Under the pieces are notes generated by a model. That model was given only the letters and a program-made list of their open reading frames with translations, was not told the DNA's origin and made no database searches. 64,000 bases of DNA. Origin: Cryptomeria japonica. Lineage: Eukaryota; Streptophyta; Pinopsida; Cupressales; Cupressaceae. The stretch spans positions 647,128,468 to 647,192,467 of the forward strand of contig NC_081409.1 of the NCBI RefSeq assembly GCF_030272615.1. The letters are read 5' to 3'. Made by a program: the position numbers and the translations under genes. Positions 24,701 to 36,377 of this stretch are shown piece after piece. Position 1 is the first letter of the stretch. Every line of letters starts with the position of its first letter.

Positions 24701-25525
24701 CTTTGTCGACACTACGGACCTGATGAAGTCAATGTTCTGGCAACACATGATGCCTTTCTCAAAAATATCAAACGACCTCCGTAGGCTCTCAAATTCGGAA
24801 CATAGGTACTTTTAAGTACATATTAAATCTTTGAATTCTCAGTTCGATCACCCAACTGAAAGGATGCAAACGGCGCGCTCACCAAAACGGCTACATTAAT
24901 TGATCTAACACTGGAAGTGCGGATAACTGAATTTGATGGCAAAATGAGTCCTTTTGAAAACCGATCAAATGGATTGATAAAATATTTAAATTTGAAATGT
25001 AGCTCACCATTTATACCAACATTAGCCCGGGACAAACATTCTGACATGACGCTCACCAGGACATTTTTACACTTGTGCAAACATCACAAACTACAAACGG
25101 ATTTGGCTATGAAAACGGAGCAAACGGATTCGTCAAGACTTGAAATTTTGCAGGGTAACTCACTTTTATGCATACAATTGAATCCATTTTGAATTTCTCC
25201 ATGACGATCAACAGGGAAAAAGATATAATCGCTCAAAGTAGGCTGCTTAATAAAATTTGCACTTGTGCCTAGAATGCACTTTCAGCTCACCCCTCAAAAC
25301 AGGTACTTAATAAACTTCTCCAAACTGAATTCTGAAAGTTGCAACACACTAAATAGGCGAAATGAAAGGTATAGTACATGAATCCCGAGCCTTACCCTCT
25401 GAAAATCAACTGGTCCCATTTTACCCTCTCACAAACTAGGCCCTTCAAACTGACTCGTTTAGGTATGCAGAGCAAATTTTTGGATTGGGCCTCTAAACTT
25501 GACTCAATTTTAATCAGTCCCAACA
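21720..25525 (-). repeat. 5' LTR of G1 (right copy)
   Basis: 3806 bp, TGTTGTTCACC to CCCAACA on the plus strand. Nearly identical to 13935-17706. It retains about 33 bp (near 23006-23038, containing CCGCCACGTCATCGCCAC) missing from the left copy. The same inverted repeat is at 23126-23137 and 23165-23176. Confidence 0.92.
22760..22766 (-). promoter_or_regulatory. Possible TATA box of G1 5' LTR
   Basis: TATAAAG on the minus strand, about 1 kb before the LTR end and just downstream of the GC-rich segment with the inverted repeat. The same sequence is at 14975-14981 in the other LTR. Only the motif and its position support it. Confidence 0.3.
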
Positions 25526-25530
25526 AGTTA

Positions 25531-27544
25531 CTTTAAGGTTTTTGGTAGTAAATGTTTTATCAAGAGAGGTGATTATGTTGGTAAGTTTGATACTAAGAGT
25601 GACGAAGGCATATTTCTTGGTTACTCTACCAAGAGCAAAGCCTATAAATGTTACAACAACTGAACAAAGAAGATCATTGAAAGTGTTGATGTCCGAGTGG
25701 ATGAGTGTCCTAAAGTGACATGAGAAACCAGTGAGGAAAAGAAAGAAAATGAACCTTACATTCTCATTTTGGAACCAGAACCGATGAAACCAAAAGTTGG
25801 TGAAGTGAATGTTGTAGTACCAGTTCAACTGGAACAGGTAGATTCTGCAAAAGATGAAGATAGTGAGGAAGAAGAATCTAAAGATAATGATCATGTTATT
25901 CTAAGGTATGTAAGACTCAATCATAATCCTGACCAGATTATTGGAGATAAAGATGCTCATGTGTTAAGGAGAAGAAGAATTATAGAGAATTAGTATATGA
26001 TCTCCATTGTTGAGCCTAAAACATGGAAGGAAGCCTTTGGAGATGATCACTAGATCAAAGCTATGGAAGAAGAGCTTGACCAAATTGAGAAGAACAATAC
26101 ATGGACCCAGTACCCAAACCGGTGAATAAAAATGTAATTGGTACTAAATGGGTATTTAGGAATAAACTGAATGAGGATGGAGTACTAGTCAAAAACAAAG
26201 CGAGATTGGTATGCAAAGGTTATGCACAAGAAGAAGGAGAAAAATATGGCAATACATTTGCACCAGCTCCTATATTGGAAGGTGTTAGGACTCTACTTGC
26301 ATTTGCAGCATATAGGGGATTCAAAGTATATCAGATGGATGTGAAGTCGTCATTTTTAAATGGAATACTGCAAGAAGAAGTCTACATTGAATAGTCGGAT
26401 GGTTATGATTTGACTAATGCAAAGGATATGGTGTGTAAACTACATAAGGCACTATACAGTTTGAAGCAAGCACCAAGAGAATGGTATGAAAGACTACATT
26501 CACACCTGATGAAGATAGGTTTCTAGAGAACCAGTAAAGACAACAATATATATCTCAAGACTGAAGGAGATAAGATACTGGTTAGTGAAGTGTTTGTAGA
26601 TGATATCATTTTTGGAGGCAATGACGACATAAGTGAAGACTTTGCAAATGAGATAAAAAGTGAATTTGAGATGTCTCTAGTTGGAGAGATTAAATTCTTC
26701 ATACATTTGCAAATTCAATAGATGAAGAGTGGTATTTTATCACACAGTCCAAATATGTGAGAGAGGTATTGAAGACATTTGGAATGGGAGATTGTAAACC
26801 AGTTGGGACACCAATGGTTACAGGTTGTAAACTATCTAAGGAGGATGATGCCCCATCCATTGATGAAAAGGAGTACAAGTCTATGATAGGGAAACTTCAT
26901 TATGTTGTTCACAACAGAATGAATATTGCTCATGCAGTTGGATTAGTTGCCAGATTTCAAAAGGACCCAAAGGAGACACACATTGTAGCTACTAAAAGGA
27001 TATTCAGATATTTGAAAGGTACTATTGATTATGGATTATGGTATCCATATGTAGGTAACTTTGATTTGAAATTCTATATAGATGTAGACTAGACAAGAAA
27101 TGTTGATGACAGGAAGAGCACAACTGGAGGTGCATTATTTCTTGGAGGAAGGCTTGTATCTTTGAGAAATAAGAAGCAAAGTTGTATATCACAGTCTACT
27201 GTTGAAGCTGAATATGTTGCAACGTATATGAATTGTACCCAAGCAATCTGGATGAAACACATTCTGGAAGGATTCAAGTTGAAGAACATAGAATTGGTTA
27301 GGATTTTATGTGATAACACTAGTGAAATAAATATTTCAAATAACCTAGTGTTGCATGCTAGAACCAAGCATATTGAGCTGAAATATCATTTATTGAGGGA
27401 GAAAGTGCAGAGTAAAGATGTATTACTGGAGCATGTATCTACTAAGGAACAACTAGCGGATATCTTTACTAAACCTTTGCCTAAGACTACTTTTGAGTAT
27501 CTTAGAGGTCAGCTAGGGGTTGTGCCCCTACATGAGGTTAATTG
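25531..27544 (+). pseudogene. pol: Copia integrase C-part, RT and RNase H, element B (broken)
   Basis: Resumes after the G1 target site with FKVFGSKCFIKRGDYVGKFD, the end of the integrase region. Acidic linker follows (EPEPMKPKV, then a Glu-rich run). RT shows GTKWVFRNKLNEDG, VYQMDVKSSFLNG (first catalytic Asp) and FVDDIIFGG (the YVDD box, here FVDD). RNase H shows STVEAEYVA, CDNTSEI and the tail KEQLADIFTKPLP. It ends at TGA after LHEVN. Stops after EEVYIE, at KIGF and elsewhere, plus frame changes, make it non-functional. Confidence 0.88.
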
Positions 27545-27621
27545 AGCAGATGTGGAAGACATTAGTCTCGTTACTCTCAATCATCACAATCAAAGGGTCT
27601 TGATATTTGTATTGCCAACAA

Positions 27622-27637
27622 TACCAAAGGGGGAGAT
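27622..27637 (+). other. Polypurine tract of element B
   Basis: ACCAAAGGGGGAGAT directly before TGTTGG of the 3' LTR, the plus-strand primer in Copia elements. Confidence 0.85.
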
Positions 27638-28981
27638 TGTTGGCATTTGTATGAAGATTGTGTTGATGAACTATTGTGTTGTCATTGATGTCAATTTCAA
27701 CCGGTAATAGAGTTGTTATGGAATGAGTAGCTGAGTAAGTGAAGGAAACCGGTATTGCTTTAGAAGTAGCAAGATCAACCGATAACCCTATCTGTTGATG
27801 TACCAAACCCCAACCGATGGAGCTTGGTGGATCGGTTGTGTTGATCTATGATCAAATGGTGATCGAATGTGATCATGCCATGTATGCATGACGCACGTGA
27901 TGAGTTTCACAATTGTTTTGGCACATAGAGATAACGGTTTTATCTTGGGAATGAGCGAGTGCATAGCTTGAAGAGGAAACAGCATGATGAGTTATAGGAT
28001 TCGATGAAGCAGTGATCAAGGAGCGGTTGAGGTTGTCTTGTACAATGTGCAATGATTGCTAGTTAATCCAATGGTCATGTTTGAACTGATTTGTTTGTAA
28101 TCTCTTTGAGATCTTAGGTTTGTGATGTGTTACCGACCCATTGTTTTGCTTATAAGGTCGATGAGTTGTTTTGTTGTAGTGTTGGAAATTTTGGTGAAGT
28201 GTTAATGTGATTGATTGTCGAACCAGAAGGAGTATCTGCAGTATGTGTAAAGGTAGATAGGAGCATGAAAATGATCTAATCAAGTAGAGTAGTGCTATTT
28301 ACCAGATCAACAAAACCCTGTTGTTCTCTAACAATTACAATAGTTAAATTCCTTAACCGGGTAAGCTTTAACAGGCTTAGTGTTTTCTAAATCCTCTAAC
28401 CAGGTGATCCATTATCTTGGATTTCAAATCCTCTATCGAGGTTACTCTTAATAGAGTATTGTTTTTAGCATGGCATTATAGTCAATCCCTTAACTGGGTG
28501 GTCCCTATCAGGATCTGTTCCTAACAGGACAATTTTTTTTGTAAAGCTTGAACAGGCTTGGCTCCTAACAGGGTGAACTTCATAAGAGTTTAGAATACTT
28601 GTGGGTATCCCCACTATGGTTTTTCCCATTTGGGTTTCCATGTCAAAAATCATTGTGTCAAGTGGTGAATGGTTTTTGTGGTTATGTTTTGATATGGTTA
28701 ATTTGTTTAACTAGTAAATCCACTTAGATGTGTAAAGATGACCAATAGTAATCTGAAATGTGCTTTTACTATTGTTAGTAAAGTGGTTTGATGTTTTGGT
28801 TTTATGGTTTGAGAGTTTTAGATATGTTATATTGTTATTTTGGTATGCTAGTCAACCGGTTAACTTGTTAGTACAGTTGCAGTTTGTAGTTCAGTCTTTG
28901 AACTAGTTAGTTTAGAGATTGTTTTATGAGTTGGGTTTTTGAGTTTGGTGAAAGTTGTGTATGTTATTCTATCTACTGATT

Positions 28982-31900
28982 TGTGAGGCCCTACCTCGAG
29001 CCGTCATAGCATATCAGTTATTTTCATGTTGGACCTATTATTGATACTATATTTTGATGCATTATGGACATAGATTTTATATGATCCAGTGTTTGGATAA
29101 CATTGATATGAATATGTCATTTACTTTGATTTGCAATACTTTATTTTGATGCTTGAAATTATGGATGAATGCTCTATAAATGATTTAATTTCATGTTTAT
29201 GATGATGATTTCATTTGGTAGATTATTGTATGTGGATGTTATCTGATAATTGGATACTTGATTTTTTATAATTGAAATTTTATGCGATGTCTGAATTGCA
29301 TTCTTTTTTATAATATTATATGTGATTTTTGGAATTACTAATGTTCAAGTGAGATGTGCAGGAAAATTATTCCATGTGACCATGGAAACTATTCGGAGAA
29401 TCAAGTCTAGGCCTATGTGTGTTTGTGAAGCCAAGGGTTGTCTATTTGGAGAGACAACACCTCGTTTGTAAATGTGTTTTAATTTGTAAATGTTATTCTT
29501 GGATGTGTGTTTAATGTGGAAATTGTTTAATTTATAAATTCCAAAAAAAGGGACATTTGCCATGTGTGTTTTAGTGATGTGTAATTCTTTTTGTAGTGTC
29601 ACTTGACACATGTGTGGTAGGATGAGTTGGCAATGACATGTCTCTTTAAAGAAAATTTATTTTACAAATGCATAATTTTCAATTATCCTATAATGGTCCC
29701 AAGAAAGCCTTGGATAGGGAGCCATTAGAAAGGTCAACTTAGGGTTGATCCGTTGGTAAACTTTGGGTGACTTTCTAGGGGGTTAAACTAACTCCTAGGG
29801 TCAAGTTAGGGATATTTTTAGTGGCCATATGATGTACCTATGGATGAAGGTCAAATTTAACCATGTGTCCACTCCCTAGGGCCTATTTAGCCTCCCTAAA
29901 AATTGAGTTTCCCAAGTTGGCCGAATTTCAAATTTAGAGGAGTCTTCCCAGGTTAGATAACCCTCATCATGAGTGACATTTCTCTTCCCCATTCCTTTTA
30001 ACTTTTTTGAGGTGTCTTGGCTAGAGAGTCTGTAAGGTATTGGGAATACCAACCAATGAACATCCTTCACCCTTCCCAAGTGGGTTGGAAAGAGTGAGGA
30101 GTGTCTTCATAAAGAATAGTTTGGGAGGGAGAAGTTTGATCACCCACTCTCCATTTTGGAGACTTATATTCTTGAGCAATTTTTGTAAGTTTTTTTGGAG
30201 GATTTTGGCTAAGTATTGAGAGGAAAAGGATGTAGATTTGGGAAGCTCTCCTACAACTTATTTTCACCCTTTTAGCAGATTTAAGGTTGGTTGAACTCCT
30301 TTCTCTTGTATGTTAATGTTTTTTAAAAGATTGTGGTTGTATTTATTTTTTCATTGTTTTTTTTTTTTGTATGAAGGAAGATGTTGAGTTCTTCCCTATG
30401 TGTTTTTGGTTGAGTATTTATGTTATTGTTTTGGAAGTTTTCAAGGCGAAACTCACCCTTGGGAAGGTAGAGTGGCCTTGGGGTGAAGGGTTGTTTGATA
30501 GCCTATGAGTGAGAGGCTCTCTTTGGAAGAGAGTGATTCACAAGGGATTTTGTGACCCTTGTGGCATAAGGATTTATTTATGCAATGGAGGTCATAAGGG
30601 GAGGTTTGTTGTCTTGTATGCTTTGGGGGACATAAGGGATTATAGGGACAAGTTTCGAACTTGTGGATGCATTTATTTGTAACCTTGATATGGCATTATG
30701 TTCTCTACTTGTAGAATTCTCCTAGAGGTACTTAGTCCACCTTCACGCCACTTGAAAAGTCACGTATGTGATGTTGTTTAGCCTTGGGTTGGGAGTGTGA
30801 ATGTTGTGTAGTTTTCTTGCTTGTATGTGTTTGAATGTGTGTTTTCCGTCTAGCCTTGGTTCTCCTAGCTCGTGGGTGGCTTCTTGTAAGCCTAGGTTGG
30901 GAGGTGAGCCTCCATGGTCACAACCTCAAGTTTTTTTTTATTGCAGGTTGCTTAGAAAAGGATTGAAAGAAAAATATTGAAGTTGATACTATTCTTTATT
31001 TGTATTAAGAAAATAAATGTATTAGGAAGCCCTCATTTAATAGAAATGAGAGGCTAGTCTTTGTACCTACCTATTTGTAAAAGAAATTCCATGAAGTATT
31101 AAATGTATTTATTTGACTAAGTTTTACCATGAAATAAAATGCATTTTATTTGAAGTATATTTCCTTGCAAAGTGAAGAATAAATTGTTGAAGTTATCTTT
31201 TTAATGATATGTATTTATAGGAAAAGATTAAGCATGAAATTTATAGTTGTTCTTATTGCTATTAAAAAAAGAAACGAAATCATCTAAATGTTTATAGTGT
31301 AGTTTTAAATAAAAAAGTGAAGAAATGTCTATTTCCATCTATAGTTAAACACAAAATTTAATAGGCAACTTAGAAATTTTATTTTTAATCTAACATTGCA
31401 TCTTGTTGTTATTAATCAATGGATTCTAGAAAGATTTATATTGTAGCTGTAAATAAATTAATTCTACTAATTTTTCTATTTTGTAAATGCATGTTAAGTA
31501 GGAAAAATAAATAGACTTTCAGAATGAATATTAGTATTGAATTACATCATGTTGTTTATGGATTTAATGTTTTTTTTAGAAAAGTTAGTTGCAAGTGTAA
31601 ATAAATAAAACTCTGTCATATTTTTACATTCTGTAAAGGCACTAAATAAATCTAGATGTAGTTATTTAAATCAACATGTTAACTATATGTTATTGATGAG
31701 AAACAAACTAATTCTATTATGATATTTAATAATATCCTACTGCTGAGTAAATCATTTAAGAATATAAATATATACATACATATAATCTCCAATATATATA
31801 CACATATATTTATATTATAAAGGGGTTAAGTTTTAATGCCTTTATATTTAAAAATTCACACACACATATATATAGCAAAAAGAAATGCATATCCTCCCAT

Positions 31901-32454
31901 ACCGTTAGAGCCGAAGCTCCCTGTGTGTTGCCTTTGGACAGTTCAGGCCCCTCTATGGGCCGCGACCCACAGGGGCACCCGCGGCCACCACTACAGGCCA
32001 CAACCCACAGCGGTGGTCTCGACCGCCACTGTGGATGGCCACCCGCAGCGACCACCACCTCCCTCTTGCAGATTGCAGCCTCTTTCAAACCCTCCTCCTT
32101 CCAACCCCCATGACACATCCCTTTCAACCTCCCTTCAGCCCTTGGGGAAATAATTTCGCCTTTGCCTTCATGAAACCCTACACACACACAAACAAGAAAA
32201 AATAAATTAATATGTTAGAACAAAGTAGCCCTAACCCAATTTCAGGTTAGGGTTAGCTTTGATAAGAATAAGAATGTAAGTTTAGTTAAGTACGAATATC
32301 AAAACCCTAGTTAGGGTTCAAAAAGATAATAATATTAAAGTAATTAAGAAAGGTGGGAAAACTTTTTAAAATTAAAAAGAAAAAGATAACCCCCATGTGT
32401 AAACTAATTATTGTTTAGGAAATAAAGGACTATTTAGGCAAATATATATATGTT

Positions 32455-32489
<35 letters not shown>

Positions 32490-33085
32490 ATGTTTAGGAT
32501 TAAATTTCTTTTGGAAATTTTATTAATAGAATTTATTAAATGTATAATGTAAAATTTTAACCTAGGAGGTCATGGTTGTCTAGATATTTGATGGTTGAAA
32601 TTTAAATATCTATGGGGATTTTAAATTTGATTTTAATATAAAATGAATTTAATAGTCTAATATTATATTTGATGGGTTAACCTTATTAGTTAAATTTGAA
32701 AGCATATGCCCAATTTATTATTTTTAATATGAGTTGACATCATTTTATTTAGTCATGGAGTAATTAAATTCTATTGAGATAATTAATATCTCTCGATTCT
32801 TGTTGGAGAATTTTAATTAGGGAAAATTAATTAATTTAATAAGATTAATTAATTAAGTTGTGTCGACCCTTTTTAGGGAATAATTAGTCTTCTCTAAATG
32901 TTGATGCTATAATGATGGAGTTGATTAAATCAAATTTAGGAAACCATTCTATTTAACCCAGAGTTAACATTTAGTTTAGACAAAACTTGTTTATTCCATT
33001 TTAAATGTAGATTATTTAATGTATTTATATTGTTTTTTTTTTTAAAATTGTTGTTCCATTTTTGCCCAAAAGTTTGGTCATGACA
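28982..33085. mobile_element. S: 4.1-kb TG...CA insertion, probable giant solo LTR
   Basis: Starts TGTGAGGCCC and ends GGTCATGACA, with TGATT on both sides (28977-28981 and 33086-33090), a textbook LTR-type insertion. There is no coding frame of note, no internal repeat of its ends and no primer site inside, so a solo LTR is the simplest reading. A short GC-rich part (31910-32060) and a (TG)n run sit in the AT-rich right half. The right end resembles that of the 891-bp insertion at 7291-8181. Orientation is not determined. A non-autonomous element without LTRs is the alternative. Confidence 0.65.
32459..32488. repeat. (TG)15 microsatellite
   Basis: Uninterrupted run of TG dinucleotides in the right part of S. 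Confidence 0.95.
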
Positions 33086-33144
33086 TGATTCACCCGCCCC
33101 CTCTTAGTAGTTATCCAGATCCTTATTGATTCATCATATTATCA

Positions 33145-34000
33145 AAAACCTCACAACAGTCTTAAATTCCTTTACCAGAAAATTTACACAGCTTATACTA
33201 TCCATCTTTGAAATAAAGAGAGGAAGATAATCAACTTATGGATTTGAAAACACTGGAAAAGTTGAATTCCACACTTAGATAGCTCGCTCAAAACTCCTTC
33301 GGCTCTAAAATTTCCTTGTGCTTTCTCTGTATTGCTTCATAAACCAAAATGATTCTGAAAAAAGGTATTTATTTCTATTCTTGAATTAGGCATCACCACA
33401 TCATTCACCATTACTATTTGTGCAAGTGGAAAATAGATTGAATTCAAATTTGAACCAAGTTTAAAACTAGACCCTTGATTCCATCCATGGTGGCACATCA
33501 CGTGATTTATATTAGTCAATCTGACATTGACCATCCCTTGTGGCAGATGGTGACATCAAAAGTATGACGTAGCACTTCTATCTCATCATCCTTCTCGTCT
33601 CTGTTAGCAGCCCCACCATCCAGCTTCTCTTCGGCCCACCCAAGACATGTGGCATCATCTCGCGATACCACGATCATTAACTTTCATGCATTTTCTATTG
33701 TGGGGTAGCGAGAACCATTAGATCTATTCAAATTTTATATCACTAACCCTACTGTGCACTCCCTTCAGTCAATTAATGACCGAGTATGTTTTCCTATTAT
33801 GGTTAAAAGATCTTCATTGATTTCAGTATGTGCAGACAATGGGAACATTAGTAACCTGGTAGTTAATACAAATATATCGGCTAGAACAAGAAAAAGGACT
33901 CGCATAGGAAAATAAAAATGAATACCTTAGGAAAAGAAAGACTCGCTCACTTAATAGATGCCTATGACATAGAAAAAGGCCTTGGCAACGTAGTAAATGT
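33145..34000. other. Continuation of family X flank, non-coding
   Basis: Follows the AAAAC duplication of B, so it was joined to 10409 before B inserted and belongs to the same host repeat, upstream of the minus-strand X gene. No coding frame. A minus-strand AAATAAATACC near 33363-33375 could be a TATA element for X. The segment runs up to the LTR of Copia C. Confidence 0.45.
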
Positions 34001-35208
34001 TGTAAATTTGGAGGAATTGATTATGTGTTGCATAGATGTTTTGTCATTGATGGCAAGTCTAGTTGTTTTGGTTGTTTACCAGTTTCCAGTTGGTTCTGGT
34101 AGAATGGCTGGATTAAAATATTGATCTAGTATACTCCGGTATGGTTTGCTTGGTGGAATTTTTTTGGATTGGTTATTCATGTGTTTTGATGTGCATCACA
34201 TTCAGTTGGTATTGACTTGATGATCAGATGTTATCTTATGTTCTAGTAAGCCTGCTTTGTAGGTCCTGTAAGGGTTTCACTGGTAGAGATTTATTTAAGA
34301 TATTTGATGTAATGCATTAGTGGTGTTGGTGCAACTTATAGAAGGGATTCAAGATGCTACTGGTGATTGTGTTCATTCCTTGACTGATTGGTGTCATTGC
34401 TTTGGTGTGTGTGGATCTAATTTAGGTCTGATGCTATCTCAGTTATGGATGGGGTTTCATGAAACATGTTGGTGGATCCTCCAATGCACTTCCGAGATGT
34501 TTTAATGATTGGATGATTTTATTTGGCCTTAGGCTGACATGCTTTATGATTTTATTTTAGGATTATGTAATGGATCTATTGAATTATCATTTGGGTGGCC
34601 GACCTAGTTGGTTAGGTCTCGGGTTGGTATAAATATATGTAAGGTCTCATTGTAGATCATGGATGTATGAATGGGAAAGGAGAGAATAATGTAATAATCA
34701 TTTTTGCAGAGGATTTGGTTGATCATAGGTGATAGAGTTAGGTTTATGTAAGAGGTTTTAGACCTCCAGTATTGAGCTTAACTGGAACTATAATCTAGAA
34801 AGTTTGATACTATCACCAATAGTTCTTCTCTTTAGATTGTTGTTTGAATATTTTGAGGCATTTAACCTATTTTGTAGTCAGTGAGACTCCATTATGATGA
34901 GAAGTGTTCTCTAAGCAGTGTGCCTTCCCGCATGTGCAAGCCCCTCATTGTAATATTTATTCATCTGATCAATAGATAGATATTGTGGGTCTCCAATCGT
35001 ACCATGGTTTTTCCTCCTTGAGGTTTTCCACGTATAAATATATGGTGTTATGGTGTTCATCTTGGTGGTTGCACTGTTGCTTATTGTTATATGCTTTTAT
35101 ATTTACCGGTTGTTGAGTTGTTGCATTAATAAGGTTAAATTTCTCGATTCTAGTAGAACACTGATTCACCCCCCCCCCCCCTGCCTCTCAATGTTCTTGG
35201 ATTCCAAC
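34001..35208 (+). repeat. 5' LTR of Copia element C
   Basis: TGTAAATTTG to CCAACA, followed by the primer site. Homologous to the opposite-strand LTR at 38058-39258. A TATA box TATAAATATA is at 34628-34637. It has GTCATTGATGGCAA near the left end and a long poly-C before CTGCCTCTC near the right end. Confidence 0.85.
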
Positions 35209-35210
35209 AA

Positions 35211-35222
35211 TTGGTATTAGAG
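35211..35222 (+). other. Primer binding site of element C (one mismatch)
   Basis: TGGTATTAGAGC, one base from the Copia consensus, two bases after CCAACA. Confidence 0.85.
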
Positions 35223-35276
35223 CCTTGTGCCTTGGAGGAAGCCTAACAACTTGAGGGAGATCTGAATCTAGAATCC

Positions 35277-36377
35277 ATGGAGATGTGTTTGAGGCAGCAA
35301 CTTCAAGTTTCTCTTGAAGATTTTGAAGCTAGATCTGCAAAAGAATTCATTATCACTCTACAAGAAAAGCTATCTATTGCTCAAGCTAAAAGGAAAGAAC
35401 TTATGCAAAATCAAGATGATGAAGAGAAGGATGCCCTTAAAGAACAATGTCAGAAGCTAAGTCAAGAGAATGGTGTGATGAAGAATGCAATGCAAGCCCT
35501 AACTATGAGGATCTGCAAGGAGATTGAAGACCGGAAGAAGACTGGAGAAAATCTTGCTATATCTCTGAAAGATAGATCTGAGGAATGCATTAGGTTGGTG
35601 CATAAGAATGATATGTTGAAAAATCAATTGGTGCAATCACAAAATAATGAGGGAGAGTTGGAAAGAATGATGATAATCCTAAGACGAGATCTGGATGCTG
35701 CAAATGAATATAAAGATAAGTTCAAGGTTAGTTCTGCTAAATTGGATAAGCTATTAAAGGATCAAAGGTGTAAGGGAGACACTAGAGGACTTGGATTTGA
35801 ACAAGGTCAGAGCTCCGGTACTGCAAATGAAGATCAAACATCCAGTATGCAGAATGATCAGAAGGTCAACCAGAATCAGGGGTCACCAGTAAGGCAACCC
35901 AATGCACATAAATTCAATGGTAGATATTTTGTTTGCAATAAATCTGGTCATATGGAAAGACATTGTAGAAATAGAGTGAATCGGGATAATAATGCAGTTC
36001 CTGGTCAATATTCAAATTGTAAAAGGTATGGTCATAAAGCAGAAGATTGTATAATGAAAGTGAAATGTCATGTATGTGGAAACTTTGGACATATGGCTAA
36101 TCAAGACAAGTCAAGGAATGGTCTAGGTTATTGTAAGGTAATTCAAAAGAATAATATCACTTGTTATGCATGCAAAAAATTAGGACATATTGCTAAATTT
36201 TGCAGAAGAAAGAACTTAGCAGTAGGAAGTGATAAATCTGATGAAAAAGGAAAGAAGAAGGTTGGTGACATTCAAAAGGAGCATGAGAAGAAGTGGGTTA
36301 TGAAGTCTGAGGCTCAACTGGAAAAATCAATTACCCAAGATGTTAATTTGGCTGAAGTATATACCTTGGTTACTTGA
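35277..36377 (+). CDS. gag: Copia Gag of element C: coiled coil plus four knuckles
   Basis: Open frame of 366 codons beginning 54 bp after the primer site, the longest unbroken Copia frame here. Residues 1-170 are Lys/Glu/Gln rich with heptad-like spacing (probable coiled coil). Residues about 215-315 carry four CCHC-type knuckles: YFVCNKSGHMERHC, YSNCKRYGHKAEDC, CHVCGNFGHMANQD and CYACKKLGHIAKFC. Only the last keeps all four ligands; the first two have Tyr for the first Cys and the third has Asp for the last Cys. The C-terminus is Lys/Glu rich and ends in a TGA stop after VYTLVT. It lacks the usual FDGTNY-type N-terminus of Copia Gag, so it is a divergent or N-terminally shortened Gag. RNA binding by one intact knuckle is plausible; activity is unknown. 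Confidence 0.7.
   Translation: MEMCLRQQLQVSLEDFEARSAKEFIITLQEKLSIAQAKRKELMQNQDDEEKDALKEQCQKLSQENGVMKNAMQALTMRICKEIEDRKKTGENLAISLKDRSEECIRLVHKNDMLKNQLVQSQNNEGELERMMIILRRDLDAANEYKDKFKVSSAKLDKLLKDQRCKGDTRGLGFEQGQSSGTANEDQTSSMQNDQKVNQNQGSPVRQPNAHKFNGRYFVCNKSGHMERHCRNRVNRDNNAVPGQYSNCKRYGHKAEDCIMKVKCHVCGNFGHMANQDKSRNGLGYCKVIQKNNITCYACKKLGHIAKFCRRKNLAVGSDKSDEKGKKKVGDIQKEHEKKWVMKSEAQLEKSITQDVNLAEVYTLVT

Larger units (their letters stand above)
13935..25525 (-). mobile_element. G1: gag-only LTR element with 3.8-kb LTRs
   Basis: Both ends have near-identical LTRs of about 3.8 kb, and AGTTA flanks the element exactly (13930-13934 and 25526-25530). Removing it rejoins the integrase of element B. The internal 4.0 kb has one long minus-strand gag frame, no protease, RT, RNase H or integrase, and a repeated primer site next to the right-hand LTR. 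The right LTR is therefore the 5' LTR. By eye I count about 30 substitutions and two indels between the LTRs, roughly 1% divergence, so this is a recent insertion. It must rely on enzymes from another, probably Gypsy-class, element. Confidence 0.88.
10410..33144 (+). mobile_element. Copia element B, nested in family X, itself carrying G1 and S
   Basis: Complete Copia retrotransposon by structure. AAAAC flanks both sides (10405-10409 and 33145-33149). The order is LTR, primer site, gag, protease, integrase, RT, RNase H, polypurine tract, LTR. Two later insertions swell it to 22.7 kb: G1 in the integrase region and S in the 3' LTR. Removing them leaves a body of about 7 kb, normal for plant Copia. 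All frames carry stops, so it is dead. Confidence 0.9.
27638..33144 (+). repeat. 3' LTR of Copia element B, interrupted by S
   Basis: Two pieces, 27638-28981 and 33091-33144, together about 1.4 kb. They match the 5' LTR on both sides of the break (ATCTACTGATT before, CACCCGCCCCCTCTTAGTAG after). Ends TCATATTATCA, then AAAAC, the target duplication of B. Confidence 0.88.

Noticed and set aside
31836-32187. Open frames on both strands at 31.8-32.2 kb (Pro/His/Arg rich)
   Set aside because: They coincide with a GC-rich block within S and have no recognisable domain.
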